Positions 34,331-43,371 of a DNA stretch of 51,907 nucleotides are shown piece by piece. The DNA is from a virus. The first letter of the stretch is position 1, and each line of letters starts with the position of its first letter. A model generated the notes under the pieces. That model saw nothing but the letters and a program-made list of their open reading frames with translations. It made no database searches and was not told where the DNA came from. Position numbers and translations under genes: made by a program. The stretch covers positions 1 through 51,907 of IMG/VR virus record IMGVR_UViG_3300036772_000282, one strand, 5' to 3'.

Positions 34331-34809
34331 AACGACTTTACACAACCCTCTTTATATCATTTCTGCTTTACACAAATGTTTTCGCATGGCCGTGGAGTAA
34401 ACCTGAGGTTACCATTACGACCGACGTCGTTCCTCCTCCAAAACCGGTCACAGTTGTCAAACACACTACGACCGTACAAAAAGTCGATCAGGCCGCCCTT
34501 ATTGCGAAAATAAAGGGATTGCTCCAACAGCAGATGGTCGAGCTTCAGGCGGCCAATGCTTCCAGCACCGAGGCTTTAAAACAACGGGATGCCGCGCAGA
34601 AACAAGTCAATGAAATAGGGAAACAGCGGGACCAGTGGGAGGCGTACGGTAAGGCGCAAGACGCGGCCCGCCAGAAAGCCCAGCTACAAGTCGCCAGCGG
34701 CAAGGCTGCAATTCTCCGCCGAGACATTATCATCGGAGTTTTGAGCTTGCTCATAGGCGCATTTCTCTTTCTAAAATTGTTTATGAAAGTTTGGCTTTTC
34801 GGACTGTGA
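34327..34809 (+). CDS. Signal-peptide coiled-coil protein with C-terminal TM helix
   Basis: A 160-aa protein with an N-terminal signal (LYTTLFISFLLYTNVFAWPW, cleavage after FA), a Pro/Val-rich strand, a long coiled coil (LLQQQMVELQAANASSTEAL, RDAAQKQVNEIGKQRDQWEA) and a C-terminal transmembrane helix (IIIGVLSLLIGAFLFLKLFM). Periplasmic coil plus inner-membrane anchor resembles an inner spanin in reverse topology, or a unimolecular-type spanin partner for the lipoprotein just upstream. It ends 1 nt before the holin candidate. Confidence 0.58.
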   Translation: MKRLYTTLFISFLLYTNVFAWPWSKPEVTITTDVVPPPKPVTVVKHTTTVQKVDQAALIAKIKGLLQQQMVELQAANASSTEALKQRDAAQKQVNEIGKQRDQWEAYGKAQDAARQKAQLQVASGKAAILRRDIIIGVLSLLIGAFLFLKLFMKVWLFGL

Positions 34810-34810
34810 T

Positions 34811-35203
34811 ATGGAAACTCTAAGCATTCCGGAAACTGTTACGCCCCCGAAAATTCAATTACAAAAGCCGATCTCTCTTGCGAAATCATTATGGGGCGTC
34901 CTCTATAATTGGAGAGAGCTTTGGTTCTGGCCCGCGCTGGCCTTGCTGCAATGGTATCTGCTGATCAAACTCGCCGCCGCAATTTCTGGCCGGACTCCCG
35001 AAGAGAGTATGGATTTTCTTGTGGGGTTGGGCGCTAACACGCTGATCGTTGTGCTCGCCATTTCTCTCGTGTCCATATTAAAAGAAGCCACCAGTGTTTG
35101 GTGGACTAAGGAAGACCTTCTTAAAAACCCCGTCATCGCATGCGAATCCGCTCTATTTCGGCTTGGTGCCTTCTTGGCTGTGCTCTGGGCTTTGAAGCAC
35201 TGA
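34811..35203 (+). CDS. Holin candidate, 130 aa
   Basis: A small membrane protein with about three helices (FWPALALLQWYLLIKLAAAIS, NTLIVVLAISLVSIL, ALFRLGAFLAVLWAL) and charged ends, placed directly before the endolysin. It would open the inner membrane to release or activate the lysozyme. The last 64 nt overlap the endolysin signal-peptide coding region in another frame. No family-specific motif. Confidence 0.62.
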   Translation: METLSIPETVTPPKIQLQKPISLAKSLWGVLYNWRELWFWPALALLQWYLLIKLAAAISGRTPEESMDFLVGLGANTLIVVLAISLVSILKEATSVWWTKEDLLKNPVIACESALFRLGAFLAVLWALKH

Positions 35204-35814
35204 GCGCACCACTGGTAAATCTCCCACCTCCTCCGACGTTAGCGCCGGAAGGGCACGCTCTTATCTTGGAGTTTGAAGGTTTCGACGCCCGCCCCGCATG
35301 GCCGGAAGGTGCGAGTGGAGTTACTATCGGCTGGGGGTACGATTGTGGGTATATGCGAGCTGACGTAATCCGGTCTGACTGGCATAAACTGCAGTCAGAC
35401 TATACGTCACATCTGGCGGATCAAGCCGGAATAACGGGACAAGCCGCCAAGAATAGGGCTCTTGCGCTTCATTATATTTTGATCGACCGCGGCATAGGTA
35501 CAGAAGTGTTTGATGTCGTGGATGTTGCGCGGGAGTACGCGAATTGTCGCCGAGCTTATGGGAGAGACGAGTTCGATGCCCTGCGCCCTAACGCACAGGC
35601 GGCTTTGATTTCCTTGGGATTTAACCGAGGCTACAAGATGGAAGGCCCCAATAGATCAGAGATGCGGAATATCTGGGATGCCGTGCCGCGTCAGGATTAT
35701 CCGTACATGGCTGGACAATTACGGGCGATGACTCGTGTGTGGCGGGGAACCTCGATTGAAACTGGGATGCACCGCCGCCGATACGCCGAGGCAAAGCTGA
35801 TGGAAACACCATGA
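35140..35814 (+). CDS. Lysozyme-like endolysin with signal peptide
   Basis: A 224-aa lysozyme/GH24-type muramidase. Residues 1-23 are a Sec-type signal (ISAWCLLGCALGFEALSA), then a Pro linker. The catalytic core reads LEFEGFDARPAWPEGASGVT followed by IGWGYD: E46 is the general acid and T62 the threonine of the T4-lysozyme E/D/T triad. The expected middle Asp is replaced by Pro/Glu around 55-56, so the triad is a variant. QAALISLGFNRGYKM and the Arg-rich end fit the helical lobe. Export through Sec implies a signal-arrest or secreted endolysin. It is flanked by holin and a C39-like peptidase. Confidence 0.82.
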   Translation: MRIRSISAWCLLGCALGFEALSAPLVNLPPPPTLAPEGHALILEFEGFDARPAWPEGASGVTIGWGYDCGYMRADVIRSDWHKLQSDYTSHLADQAGITGQAAKNRALALHYILIDRGIGTEVFDVVDVAREYANCRRAYGRDEFDALRPNAQAALISLGFNRGYKMEGPNRSEMRNIWDAVPRQDYPYMAGQLRAMTRVWRGTSIETGMHRRRYAEAKLMETP

Positions 35815-36215
35815 GCAAACTCGCCCCCCTTCTTAAACTTGAGGCGCAGCGGGGTGCGGATTGTGCCTTGGCTTGTCTGGCCTCTTTAACTGGCTTCAAG
35901 TATGAAGATATTCTTGCCGAAGCAAGCCGGAAAAAACCGCCAGGCAGTTTCCCCCATGAGACTGGTCTCTACATGTCCGAGATTGCGCGGATAGCCCTAC
36001 TATTCGGTTGCGTGTTGAAACACAAACGAACTTTTAATCTTGAAAAAGATGAGGGCATACTTGCTGTAAAATGGAGAACCGGGAAGTACAAGCATCATGT
36101 AGTAGTGGCCATTAAAGGGATCATAATTGATCTTGCGGATATGACTGTTTGGACTCCGGCGGATTATAAGAAATTTTATCGAGCCAAATTCTGTTCTATG
36201 TTAGTGCCGATATAA
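35811..36215 (+). CDS. C39/papain-like cysteine peptidase-like protein
   Basis: A 134-aa papain-fold protein. The active-site start is EAQRGADCALACLASLTG, with the oxyanion Gln (Q13) five residues before Cys18, as in C39 peptidases. KYKHHVVVAIKGIIIDLADM supplies the catalytic His and a following Asp. It overlaps the endolysin by 4 nt. It could cut peptidoglycan cross-bridges or process virion proteins. A standalone C39-like gene in a phage lysis cassette is uncommon. Confidence 0.72.
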   Translation: MSKLAPLLKLEAQRGADCALACLASLTGFKYEDILAEASRKKPPGSFPHETGLYMSEIARIALLFGCVLKHKRTFNLEKDEGILAVKWRTGKYKHHVVVAIKGIIIDLADMTVWTPADYKKFYRAKFCSMLVPI

Positions 36216-36216
36216 T

Positions 36217-36366
36217 ATGTCAAATCGGATCAAGCCTTGGAGGAAGGCGGACAAGAAACACTTCAAACGCAAGATGAAGTTTGTTAAAGGTAAGAGGCCT
36301 CTTCCCAAGCTGCCTGTTACAATAGATACTCCGTTAAATTGGGACGCTAAAATAGACATTCCCTGA
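36217..36366 (+). CDS. Small basic protein, 49 aa
   Basis: A 49-aa frame (MSNRIKPWRKADKKHFKRKM...) starting 1 nt after the peptidase stop. Very Lys/Arg-rich first half, then PVTIDTPLNWDAKIDIP. It may bind nucleic acid or be a virion packing protein. No homology recognised; its composition argues for a real gene. Confidence 0.55.
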   Translation: MSNRIKPWRKADKKHFKRKMKFVKGKRPLPKLPVTIDTPLNWDAKIDIP

Positions 36367-36388
36367 AGGTTGTGTAAACTGAGGGGTA

Positions 36389-39300
36389 ATGGCCGAAGCC
36401 CCAAAACTGCCTCCACCTAGCTATACCGGGAACCCTCCCGCCGTACCCGCTAAACTAATCGTCTCAGAATGGCCTACGCCTGTTCTGCATGACCGGATTA
36501 TGGTGCTCCGCAAGGATCGCCGAAAGTTTAAGCGCCTACCTACTCAAGGGGCTAAATACGATGGGCCTAACGCAGATGAGTTCTGCGATTTCTTTTTCGC
36601 TACCGCCAAGCCATCGGATCAAATCGGCTGGGTAAATCTCTTTTACATTAACGAAAGAAAAAACCAAGACCGATATAATTTTGAAATCACTTATCCTTTC
36701 GCCAGCAAAGACTATCCGACGATAACACGAACCTATGTGGTTCTCCGCGGCGATCAGCGAACTCAGGAACCAGACGCCGATACTCGAGACCCCATCTATC
36801 GCGATCTCTTATTGACCGATCACAAAATTGTACGCATTCAACAGCCGGAGTTGGATGCCTTATTTGTTCAGGTTTCCCGAACATTTGAGCGGTTACCCGG
36901 CCCAGTAATCACATCGTATGAAATGAATCAACCACAGCAGGTGGTAACTGTGGATGTTCAAGATGTCGCGTATGATGCCGCTCCACCCATTAACCCAGAT
37001 GCGCTAACAGAAGTAACCAAGTTAGAGCGCAAGACTACGGCGAAAGCCACCACTACTCTCGGCAAAGTCCCTTCAGTTTTTCCCGACTTTAATTACGTCA
37101 CTTCACGAGACGACGCAGTCATTCCCTATCGGCACCGTAAGTTTCTTGGAGCGCTGCCGTCTGTCCAGATATCTCAAATCCAAGCGGGTCAGGCCAGTGT
37201 CCCCGTATTGGCAGATGTTGATTGGTACGCCACAGACCATCAGATAACCGAATTCAAACATCAATACTCTCGAACAGTTAGGAATCTTACCGCCCCTATC
37301 GCCCTGCTCGAATATCGCCTTACACCAGAGCAACAATTATCCACGGTAACAGAGACTTGGGCACCGGGGCTGCAAACGATTGTACCCCAGCCACTATTGA
37401 CAGAAGCCGACGCCATTCAATTGGGCAACAACGAGTCAATCAAAAGTGAGACGGTCGTTCCTAATGTGTTTCCCCAATCGGTTTTTGAAACGGAAATCCC
37501 CGATCCGATTCCTTTAAAGTTTCGTGTTACCATTCCCGTTTCCACCACTACTCAAACTTCTATCGGCACTGCCGTCCCGCCTGTTTTAGGCACCGGCGAG
37601 CTATCCGCCCGAGACGAACAGACTAAAGAATTCTGGCATCGCCTGATGACAAGGGGGCGGGACCCCACACAACTCCCAGTTTCTTTGGTTAGCTATGATC
37701 TGACCCCAGATCAACAGGTTAGCCAGATTATTGAGACTCTGGACGCGGGGCTGCAAACTCTTACTGCCGTTCCTTTGCTGATAAAAGGATCGGTGGATAA
37801 CTTAGGAAACAATACTTCGCTACGATCCACCACCACTATCCCCGATGTTTTTAACAGAGCGGAATACAGAGTCATAATTCCCGACCCTGTTCCTGAAAAA
37901 TTCAAGGTCACTATTCCTGTTTCCGAATCGGCCCTGACTTCCGTTGGCGAGGCTATACCTCCTGTTTTAGGAACTGGGGAATTGGAGCGGATCGATCAAC
38001 AGGAGAAAGAGTTTTGGCATCGAGTCACAGTACGGGGTAGAAACATAACCCAACTTCCTGTTTCTTTACTCAGTTACGAGTTAACCCCAGAACAACAAAT
38101 AGAGACAGTTATCGAAACGTTGGATGTGGGCATACAGACTCTTTCCCCGAATGCGTTACTTCTCAAAGCTTCCGTCGATAACTTAGGCAACAACACGTCG
38201 CTTAAGACAACAGGCACGGTTCCTGATGTCTTCAATAAGGCGGAATATCGCGCAACTATACCAGATATCATACCTGAAAAGTTTCGTGTCACGGTTCCTG
38301 TTACCGAATCCGTCCTTACTACGGCCGGAGTAGCTTCGCCGCCCGTTTTACAAACCGGCGATTTGGAGCGCGTGGATCAACAAGAGAAAGAGTTTTGGCA
38401 TCGGCAGACGATCAGAGGTCGCGCCGGGGTCATTCTGCCGGTTTCTTTAGTTAGTTATGAAATGACGCCCGACCAACAAGTGGGGCAAGTTATAGAAACT
38501 TTAGCCACTGGGTTACAAACTATCGCCCCAGATGCTGAAACCATAAAAGCTTCGGTAGATAACTTGGGGAACAACACATCGCTTAAGTCTGTTACCGAAG
38601 TACCGAATGTTTTTGATAAGGCGGAATACCGGATCACAATTCCCGATCCTGTCCCTGAAAAATTCAAAGTAACCATTCCTGTTTCCGAATCCATGCTTAC
38701 CTCTGCTGGTAGCGCCGCGCCTCCTGTTTTGGGGACTGGAGAATTGGAGCGAATTGATCAACAAGAAAAAGAATTTTTACACAGGGTCACAGTTCGCGGC
38801 AGAAATATAGCTCAACTCCCCGTTTCGTTATTGAGCTATGAGTTAACCCCAGAGCAACAGATAGGTTCAGTTATCGAAACTTTGGATGCCGGACTTCAAA
38901 CCCTTTCGCCCAACGCATTGCTTCTTAAAGCTTCAGTTGATAATCTGGGCAATAACACTTCGCTTAAGTCTCAGACTACCGTTCCTGATGTTTTCGGCAA
39001 AGCAGAATATCGAGCGACTATTCCGGATATCATACCCGAAAAGTTTCGTGTCACGGTTCCTGTTACTGAATCCATCCTCACTTCAGCAGGAGTAGCCGCG
39101 CCGCCCGTTTTACAAACCGGCGATCTGGAGCGGATCGATCAACAGGAGAAAGAGTTTTGGCATCGGCAGACTATCAGAGGTCGTGCCGGAATCACTTTAC
39201 CTGTCTCGCTGGTTAGTTACGAAATGACTCCCGATCAACAGGTGGCGCAAGTTGTAGAAACTTTAAATACCGGATTACAGACCATTACTCCAGATGCGAC

Positions 39301-41800
39301 AACTGTAAAAGCCTCGGTGGATAATTTGGGGAACAACACTTCTCTTAAATCCGTTACCGAAGTACCAAATGTTTTTGATAAGGCAGAATATCGCGTCACA
39401 ATCCCCGATCCCGTTCCTGAGAAATTCAAAGTAACTATCCCTGTTTCGGAATCGATGCTTACCTCCGCCGGTAGTGCGGCTCCTCCTGTTTTAGGAACCG
39501 GCGAATTGGAGCGAATCGACCAACAGGAAAAAGAATTTTTGCATAGAGTTACGGTACGCGGCAGAAACATAGCCCAGCTTCCAGTTTCGTTGCTTAGTTA
39601 TGAGCTAACCCCAGAGCAACAGATAGGTACAGTTCTTGAAACTTTGGATGTCGGCTTGCAGACTCTTTCGCCCAATGCGCTGCTCCTTAAAGCTTCCGTC
39701 GATAATCTAGGCAATAACACTTCGCTTAAATCCCAGACTACTATCCCTGACGTTTTTAGTAAAGCAGAATACCGAGCAACCATTCCAGATATTGTGCCGG
39801 AAAAGTTTCGGGTTGCCGTTCCTGTTACTGAATCTCAAATTACTTCCGCCGGAACTGCCGTTCCTCCGATGCTAGGCACTGGAGATCTGGAGCGGATAGA
39901 CCAACAGGAAAAAGAATTTCACCATCGCCTAACTATCAAGGGTCGTGCCGGAGTTACTCTGCCAGTTTCTTTGGCCAGTTACGAAATGACGCCCGATCAA
40001 CAAGTGGCGCAGGTCATAGAGACTTTAAATACCGGGCTACAGACTATTACCCCAGATGCAACAACTGTAAAAGCTTCAGTGGATAACTTGGGGAATAACA
40101 CATCCCTTAAGTCCGTTGCTGAAGTTCCGAATGTTTTTGATAAGGCGGAATACCGGAAAACCATACCCGATATCATTCCTGAAAAATTTCGGGTCGCGGT
40201 TCCTACTACCGAATCCAGTATTACTTCGGCGGGCTTAGCCACCATTCCGATTTTAGCAACGGGAGATTTGGAACGAACCGATCAGCAGGAAAAGGAATTT
40301 ACACATCGCCTTATGGTTAAAGGCCGGGCCGGAGTTTCGCTTCCCGTATCTTTGTCGTCGTACAAAATGTCCAGAGTGAAGCAGGTAATGACGGTTCTTG
40401 AAACGCTGGACAACGGCCTTCAGACTATCGCCCCAACTGTTCTAACAGAAGAGGCCGAGGTTACCAATCTTGGAAATGATACTTCTCTTAAGCTGGAGGG
40501 CACTGTTCCAGTTCTCTTTACGGAACAGCAGTATGAAAAATCTATCCCTGATTTAGTGCCGCAAGAATTTCGTGCCGTGGTGCCCACTCTTGTATCTGAA
40601 GAGTTAATCGCCGGAGATGCGGCCATTCCTGTTCTCGGTACAGGAGACATATCTCATTCCGAGAAACAGATTGATGCGTTTACTTATCGGGACAGACTTG
40701 AAACTCGGGCGGGAATATCATTGCCGCAGACTCTTACAAATAAAGAAGTCACTCGCGAATTTGGCGGCGGGGCGACTAGTGTTACAGCCACTCTTGCTAA
40801 CCAAGGGACCCAAGTTTTGGATGAAGGATACCTCTTCCTTAAATCCGAAATCAAGAATCTCGGAAATGGGATGGAGCTAAAGACTACTCAAAAATTTGTT
40901 GAGAACAGTGTGTGGCCGATCCTTACTTCTCAGCTATGGGACCCCGAGATGCGGACAGTTTATCCGGAGATAAAGGCGGTGGTTCCCGCGGGAACGGCCC
41001 CAGACCCAGACCCCGGCGGCAGTACTTTTGCTTGGCTAAGTGAAGTTAAGGCGATAGACAAATGGCGGTCCCTTAAAACTACCACCAGCAGAACGCCCGC
41101 CTATCTTACCAAGGACTCTGCTCTCATTACTTATGAGATGAAGCCGTATCGATTTCCCGGCTATCTGCAGTTTTCTGGAACTGGGTATTATACCCGCGCC
41201 GCGGAAGCTGTGCTTGTGCAGCATACGATAAGAACTTGGTGGGTAAAATCTACCACGACCCCAATTATTCCGTTCGACAAAATTATAACTGGGGATGTGA
41301 TTATTAACAATCTTACTGGTACGGGGTTGGAATACGCCAGAAATGTTTTACATGACGGCTTTCAGTTCGGCGTTCTCTTCTTTCCCGCCACTACTCCCAC
41401 TGCTACACAGTATTCTTTAGGAAACCAAATCGGCACCACCTTGGAATATTTTATTTTGTTAACCGGTAATGGCACAGGCTACACTCCTGGAAATACTTTA
41501 ACTTTAGGAGGGCCGGGGGTTACTATTAATGTAACTATTTTGACTGTCGGTACGGGGGGATCTATCGCTAGTTATTCTCCCACTATGGGATCTTTCCCTA
41601 CTTGGCCTGTGGCAAGTACTCCTGCTGTTGTCGGTGGGGGAAGTGGAACTGGGGCTGGTTTTACTGTGTTGGGGCTTCATGTTCCTGTATACGACGGCAA
41701 TAAATGGATTGGGAACGAGCGCGTTATCGGTGCGAAAGTGCATCCTGAAAAAGAAAAGAACATCTGGAAAATTCAAACTGAATCTGTAATAATGGAGTGA
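36389..41800 (+). CDS. Giant repeat protein, 1803 aa, ~127-aa tandem modules
   Basis: GGGG precedes the ATG. Residues ~1-170 are a non-repeated head. From there the protein is built of ~127-aa modules, each PVSL.SYE.TP.QQ...VIETL..GLQT..., then SVDNLGNNTSLK, VP.VF.KAEYR.TIPD..PEKF.V..P..ES, PPVL.TG.LER.DQQEKEF.HR...RGR. Junctions occur every 381 nt exactly from 37298 to 40727. The last ~260 residues form a different beta-rich C-terminal domain. Modules alternate in two types, giving a 254-aa super-repeat. It is probably an extended virion fibre or whisker. No known domain recognised. Confidence 0.85.
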   Translation: MAEAPKLPPPSYTGNPPAVPAKLIVSEWPTPVLHDRIMVLRKDRRKFKRLPTQGAKYDGPNADEFCDFFFATAKPSDQIGWVNLFYINERKNQDRYNFEITYPFASKDYPTITRTYVVLRGDQRTQEPDADTRDPIYRDLLLTDHKIVRIQQPELDALFVQVSRTFERLPGPVITSYEMNQPQQVVTVDVQDVAYDAAPPINPDALTEVTKLERKTTAKATTTLGKVPSVFPDFNYVTSRDDAVIPYRHRKFLGALPSVQISQIQAGQASVPVLADVDWYATDHQITEFKHQYSRTVRNLTAPIALLEYRLTPEQQLSTVTETWAPGLQTIVPQPLLTEADAIQLGNNESIKSETVVPNVFPQSVFETEIPDPIPLKFRVTIPVSTTTQTSIGTAVPPVLGTGELSARDEQTKEFWHRLMTRGRDPTQLPVSLVSYDLTPDQQVSQIIETLDAGLQTLTAVPLLIKGSVDNLGNNTSLRSTTTIPDVFNRAEYRVIIPDPVPEKFKVTIPVSESALTSVGEAIPPVLGTGELERIDQQEKEFWHRVTVRGRNITQLPVSLLSYELTPEQQIETVIETLDVGIQTLSPNALLLKASVDNLGNNTSLKTTGTVPDVFNKAEYRATIPDIIPEKFRVTVPVTESVLTTAGVASPPVLQTGDLERVDQQEKEFWHRQTIRGRAGVILPVSLVSYEMTPDQQVGQVIETLATGLQTIAPDAETIKASVDNLGNNTSLKSVTEVPNVFDKAEYRITIPDPVPEKFKVTIPVSESMLTSAGSAAPPVLGTGELERIDQQEKEFLHRVTVRGRNIAQLPVSLLSYELTPEQQIGSVIETLDAGLQTLSPNALLLKASVDNLGNNTSLKSQTTVPDVFGKAEYRATIPDIIPEKFRVTVPVTESILTSAGVAAPPVLQTGDLERIDQQEKEFWHRQTIRGRAGITLPVSLVSYEMTPDQQVAQVVETLNTGLQTITPDATTVKASVDNLGNNTSLKSVTEVPNVFDKAEYRVTIPDPVPEKFKVTIPVSESMLTSAGSAAPPVLGTGELERIDQQEKEFLHRVTVRGRNIAQLPVSLLSYELTPEQQIGTVLETLDVGLQTLSPNALLLKASVDNLGNNTSLKSQTTIPDVFSKAEYRATIPDIVPEKFRVAVPVTESQITSAGTAVPPMLGTGDLERIDQQEKEFHHRLTIKGRAGVTLPVSLASYEMTPDQQVAQVIETLNTGLQTITPDATTVKASVDNLGNNTSLKSVAEVPNVFDKAEYRKTIPDIIPEKFRVAVPTTESSITSAGLATIPILATGDLERTDQQEKEFTHRLMVKGRAGVSLPVSLSSYKMSRVKQVMTVLETLDNGLQTIAPTVLTEEAEVTNLGNDTSLKLEGTVPVLFTEQQYEKSIPDLVPQEFRAVVPTLVSEELIAGDAAIPVLGTGDISHSEKQIDAFTYRDRLETRAGISLPQTLTNKEVTREFGGGATSVTATLANQGTQVLDEGYLFLKSEIKNLGNGMELKTTQKFVENSVWPILTSQLWDPEMRTVYPEIKAVVPAGTAPDPDPGGSTFAWLSEVKAIDKWRSLKTTTSRTPAYLTKDSALITYEMKPYRFPGYLQFSGTGYYTRAAEAVLVQHTIRTWWVKSTTTPIIPFDKIITGDVIINNLTGTGLEYARNVLHDGFQFGVLFFPATTPTATQYSLGNQIGTTLEYFILLTGNGTGYTPGNTLTLGGPGVTINVTILTVGTGGSIASYSPTMGSFPTWPVASTPAVVGGGSGTGAGFTVLGLHVPVYDGNKWIGNERVIGAKVHPEKEKNIWKIQTESVIME
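37298..40726 (+). repeat. Nine in-phase 381-bp repeats in the giant gene
   Basis: Equivalent codons (the V of PVSL or its equivalent) fall at 37298, 37679, 38060, 38441, 38822, 39203, 39584, 39965, 40346 and 40727, i.e. exact 381-nt spacing through nine units. Units 38060/38822/39584 are one type and 38441/39203 the other; 39965 has the head of one and the tail of the other. Confidence 0.9.
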
Positions 41801-42462
41801 AGACAGAACAAGAGAGAATTGATTATCTTGCGGATAGGATAAGAAATTTCAAGATAGAAGTTTCCTTTGTTTCGGCATCCGCAGGAGCTATTGGACCAAT
41901 CAGTCCTATTACTCCGCCTGCTGTAACTTGCCCACCAACTCCTGCTCCAAGAACTCTCGATATAAGTTTCTCCACGCCAACAGGAATTAGCGGGGGCATA
42001 AGCGGTCTCGCGGTTCCGGGAGGGGCTGGATCGGGGTGCCAATGCGGCGGTTTTGGTAATACCTGTCCTACTGGTTGGAGCGTGAGTTCTTGGCTTGAGG
42101 GTGACTCGTGTCCTTCAGGATGTGCTTTTTCTTGTACTTGTGGGTTTAGCATATGTTATATCTCGGACGCAAATAATTATTTACAACTGGATGTAGGTTT
42201 CGTGCCGCCGGGCGATCCTGTTCTTTCTACTCCCGGTTGGTGGCTATGCACAACTATGCGAAGTCCAGATCAAACCTGTGATTATGGGGGGTGTACATAT
42301 GGTGCCGGATTATGTACTGAATGTTGTTTATTTTTGGGATCGAATTCATCAATCTTCTCTTCTTCTTTTTCGGTTTTTCTGAGTGTTCCCGTAGATTCTA
42401 TATATGGTGGAGGATGCTCGTCATCAGCTCCAGCGTCCCTTAACGTAACTTTTCATCCATGA
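41797..42462 (+). CDS. Cys-rich surface protein, 221 aa
   Basis: GTG start overlapping the giant gene stop (GTGA). A helical N-terminus (MKTEQERIDYLADRIRNFKI) could be the virion attachment part; then Pro-rich PISPITPPAVTCPPTPAPR and Gly-rich ISGGISGLAVPGGAGSGCQC. The rest is Cys/Gly/Trp/Ser-rich (CPTGWSVSSWLEGDSCPSGC), probably disulfide-stabilised. The first of three consecutive Cys-rich genes. Likely external. Function unknown. Confidence 0.68.
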   Translation: MKTEQERIDYLADRIRNFKIEVSFVSASAGAIGPISPITPPAVTCPPTPAPRTLDISFSTPTGISGGISGLAVPGGAGSGCQCGGFGNTCPTGWSVSSWLEGDSCPSGCAFSCTCGFSICYISDANNYLQLDVGFVPPGDPVLSTPGWWLCTTMRSPDQTCDYGGCTYGAGLCTECCLFLGSNSSIFSSSFSVFLSVPVDSIYGGGCSSSAPASLNVTFHP

Positions 42463-43361
42463 GTGATGAGATTACTATACCTACCCTCCTAGGAGGTTTT
42501 GGTGAATTACCCAAAAGAGGTCCCTATACCTTGGAGCATATAGAAAAGGCAATATCAGAGTTTCGTCTTACGGGGGCGGGGGGTTTGGGCGTGCATGGCA
42601 GTTTTCTTACCGGATACAATTTGTTTTTCCTTCCGGAGGGCAGTGTGGGTGGTGGAAGTGCCGGTGGAGGTGGAGGTGGGGGCGGGACCCCAACCGGTGC
42701 GTGTTGTGTTGGCTCGGCCTGTTCGATTACGACGGCGGCTTCATGTTCTAGTATGGGAGGAACTTACCACGGAAATGGAGTGCCGTGCAGTCCCAACCCA
42801 TGCGCCCCAACTGGGGCATGTTGTCTTGGTACTTCTTGTTCGGCTCAAACTCAGACAGATTGTGTTAGTTCGGGAGGAACTTACCACGGAGATAATTCGC
42901 CATGTGCCGCGCATATATGCGATGCCCCTCCGGGACATGGATGTGATTACTGGACAACCCTAGATGAGGGGGAACACGACAATATCGGTAATTGCCAAAC
43001 AGATTGGGACTTTCATAGCGAAGGATGGGCTAGTACCGGGCCGGTGTTTCAAAGTGGCGGGGGCTCTTCTCTTTGTACTGATTCCATAACCGGCTGCACA
43101 ATCACAGGAACTTTTACCGTTCCGGGAGGGTGGTCATACGTCCACTCACCCCCAGGTTGTTCGTGTACTTGCGCGTCTTGCAACTGTGCATGTGGTCCTA
43201 CCGATTGTTGTTTTTTTGATAATCCCACAACCATAACTTGGGACTGCGGATACGGGCCGGGCCATCTATGTACTTGTACGTCCCACATTACTGGTGCTGA
43301 TTGCACAAATGGAACAGGTTCTGGATATAATGATACTTGTCAAACATTTCTATGCACTTGA
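42459..43361 (+). CDS. GACC-repeat Cys-rich surface protein, 300 aa
   Basis: N-terminal ~60 residues (YTLEHIEKAISEFRLTGAGG, VHGSFLTGYNLFFLPEG) are shared with the next gene and look like an anchor. After a poly-Gly hinge come two ~36-aa modules of type TGACC.G..CS...T...CSSMGGTY.GNG..C...PC, then a long Cys/Thr/Gly-rich domain (CSCTCASCNCACGPTDCC). These GACC...GGTY...C modules are known from secreted proteins of environmental bacteria, notably planctomycete-like genomes. Likely disulfide-bonded and extracellular on the virion. Confidence 0.75.
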   Translation: MSDEITIPTLLGGFGELPKRGPYTLEHIEKAISEFRLTGAGGLGVHGSFLTGYNLFFLPEGSVGGGSAGGGGGGGGTPTGACCVGSACSITTAASCSSMGGTYHGNGVPCSPNPCAPTGACCLGTSCSAQTQTDCVSSGGTYHGDNSPCAAHICDAPPGHGCDYWTTLDEGEHDNIGNCQTDWDFHSEGWASTGPVFQSGGGSSLCTDSITGCTITGTFTVPGGWSYVHSPPGCSCTCASCNCACGPTDCCFFDNPTTITWDCGYGPGHLCTCTSHITGADCTNGTGSGYNDTCQTFLCT

Positions 43362-43371
43362 AAGTAGTTAA

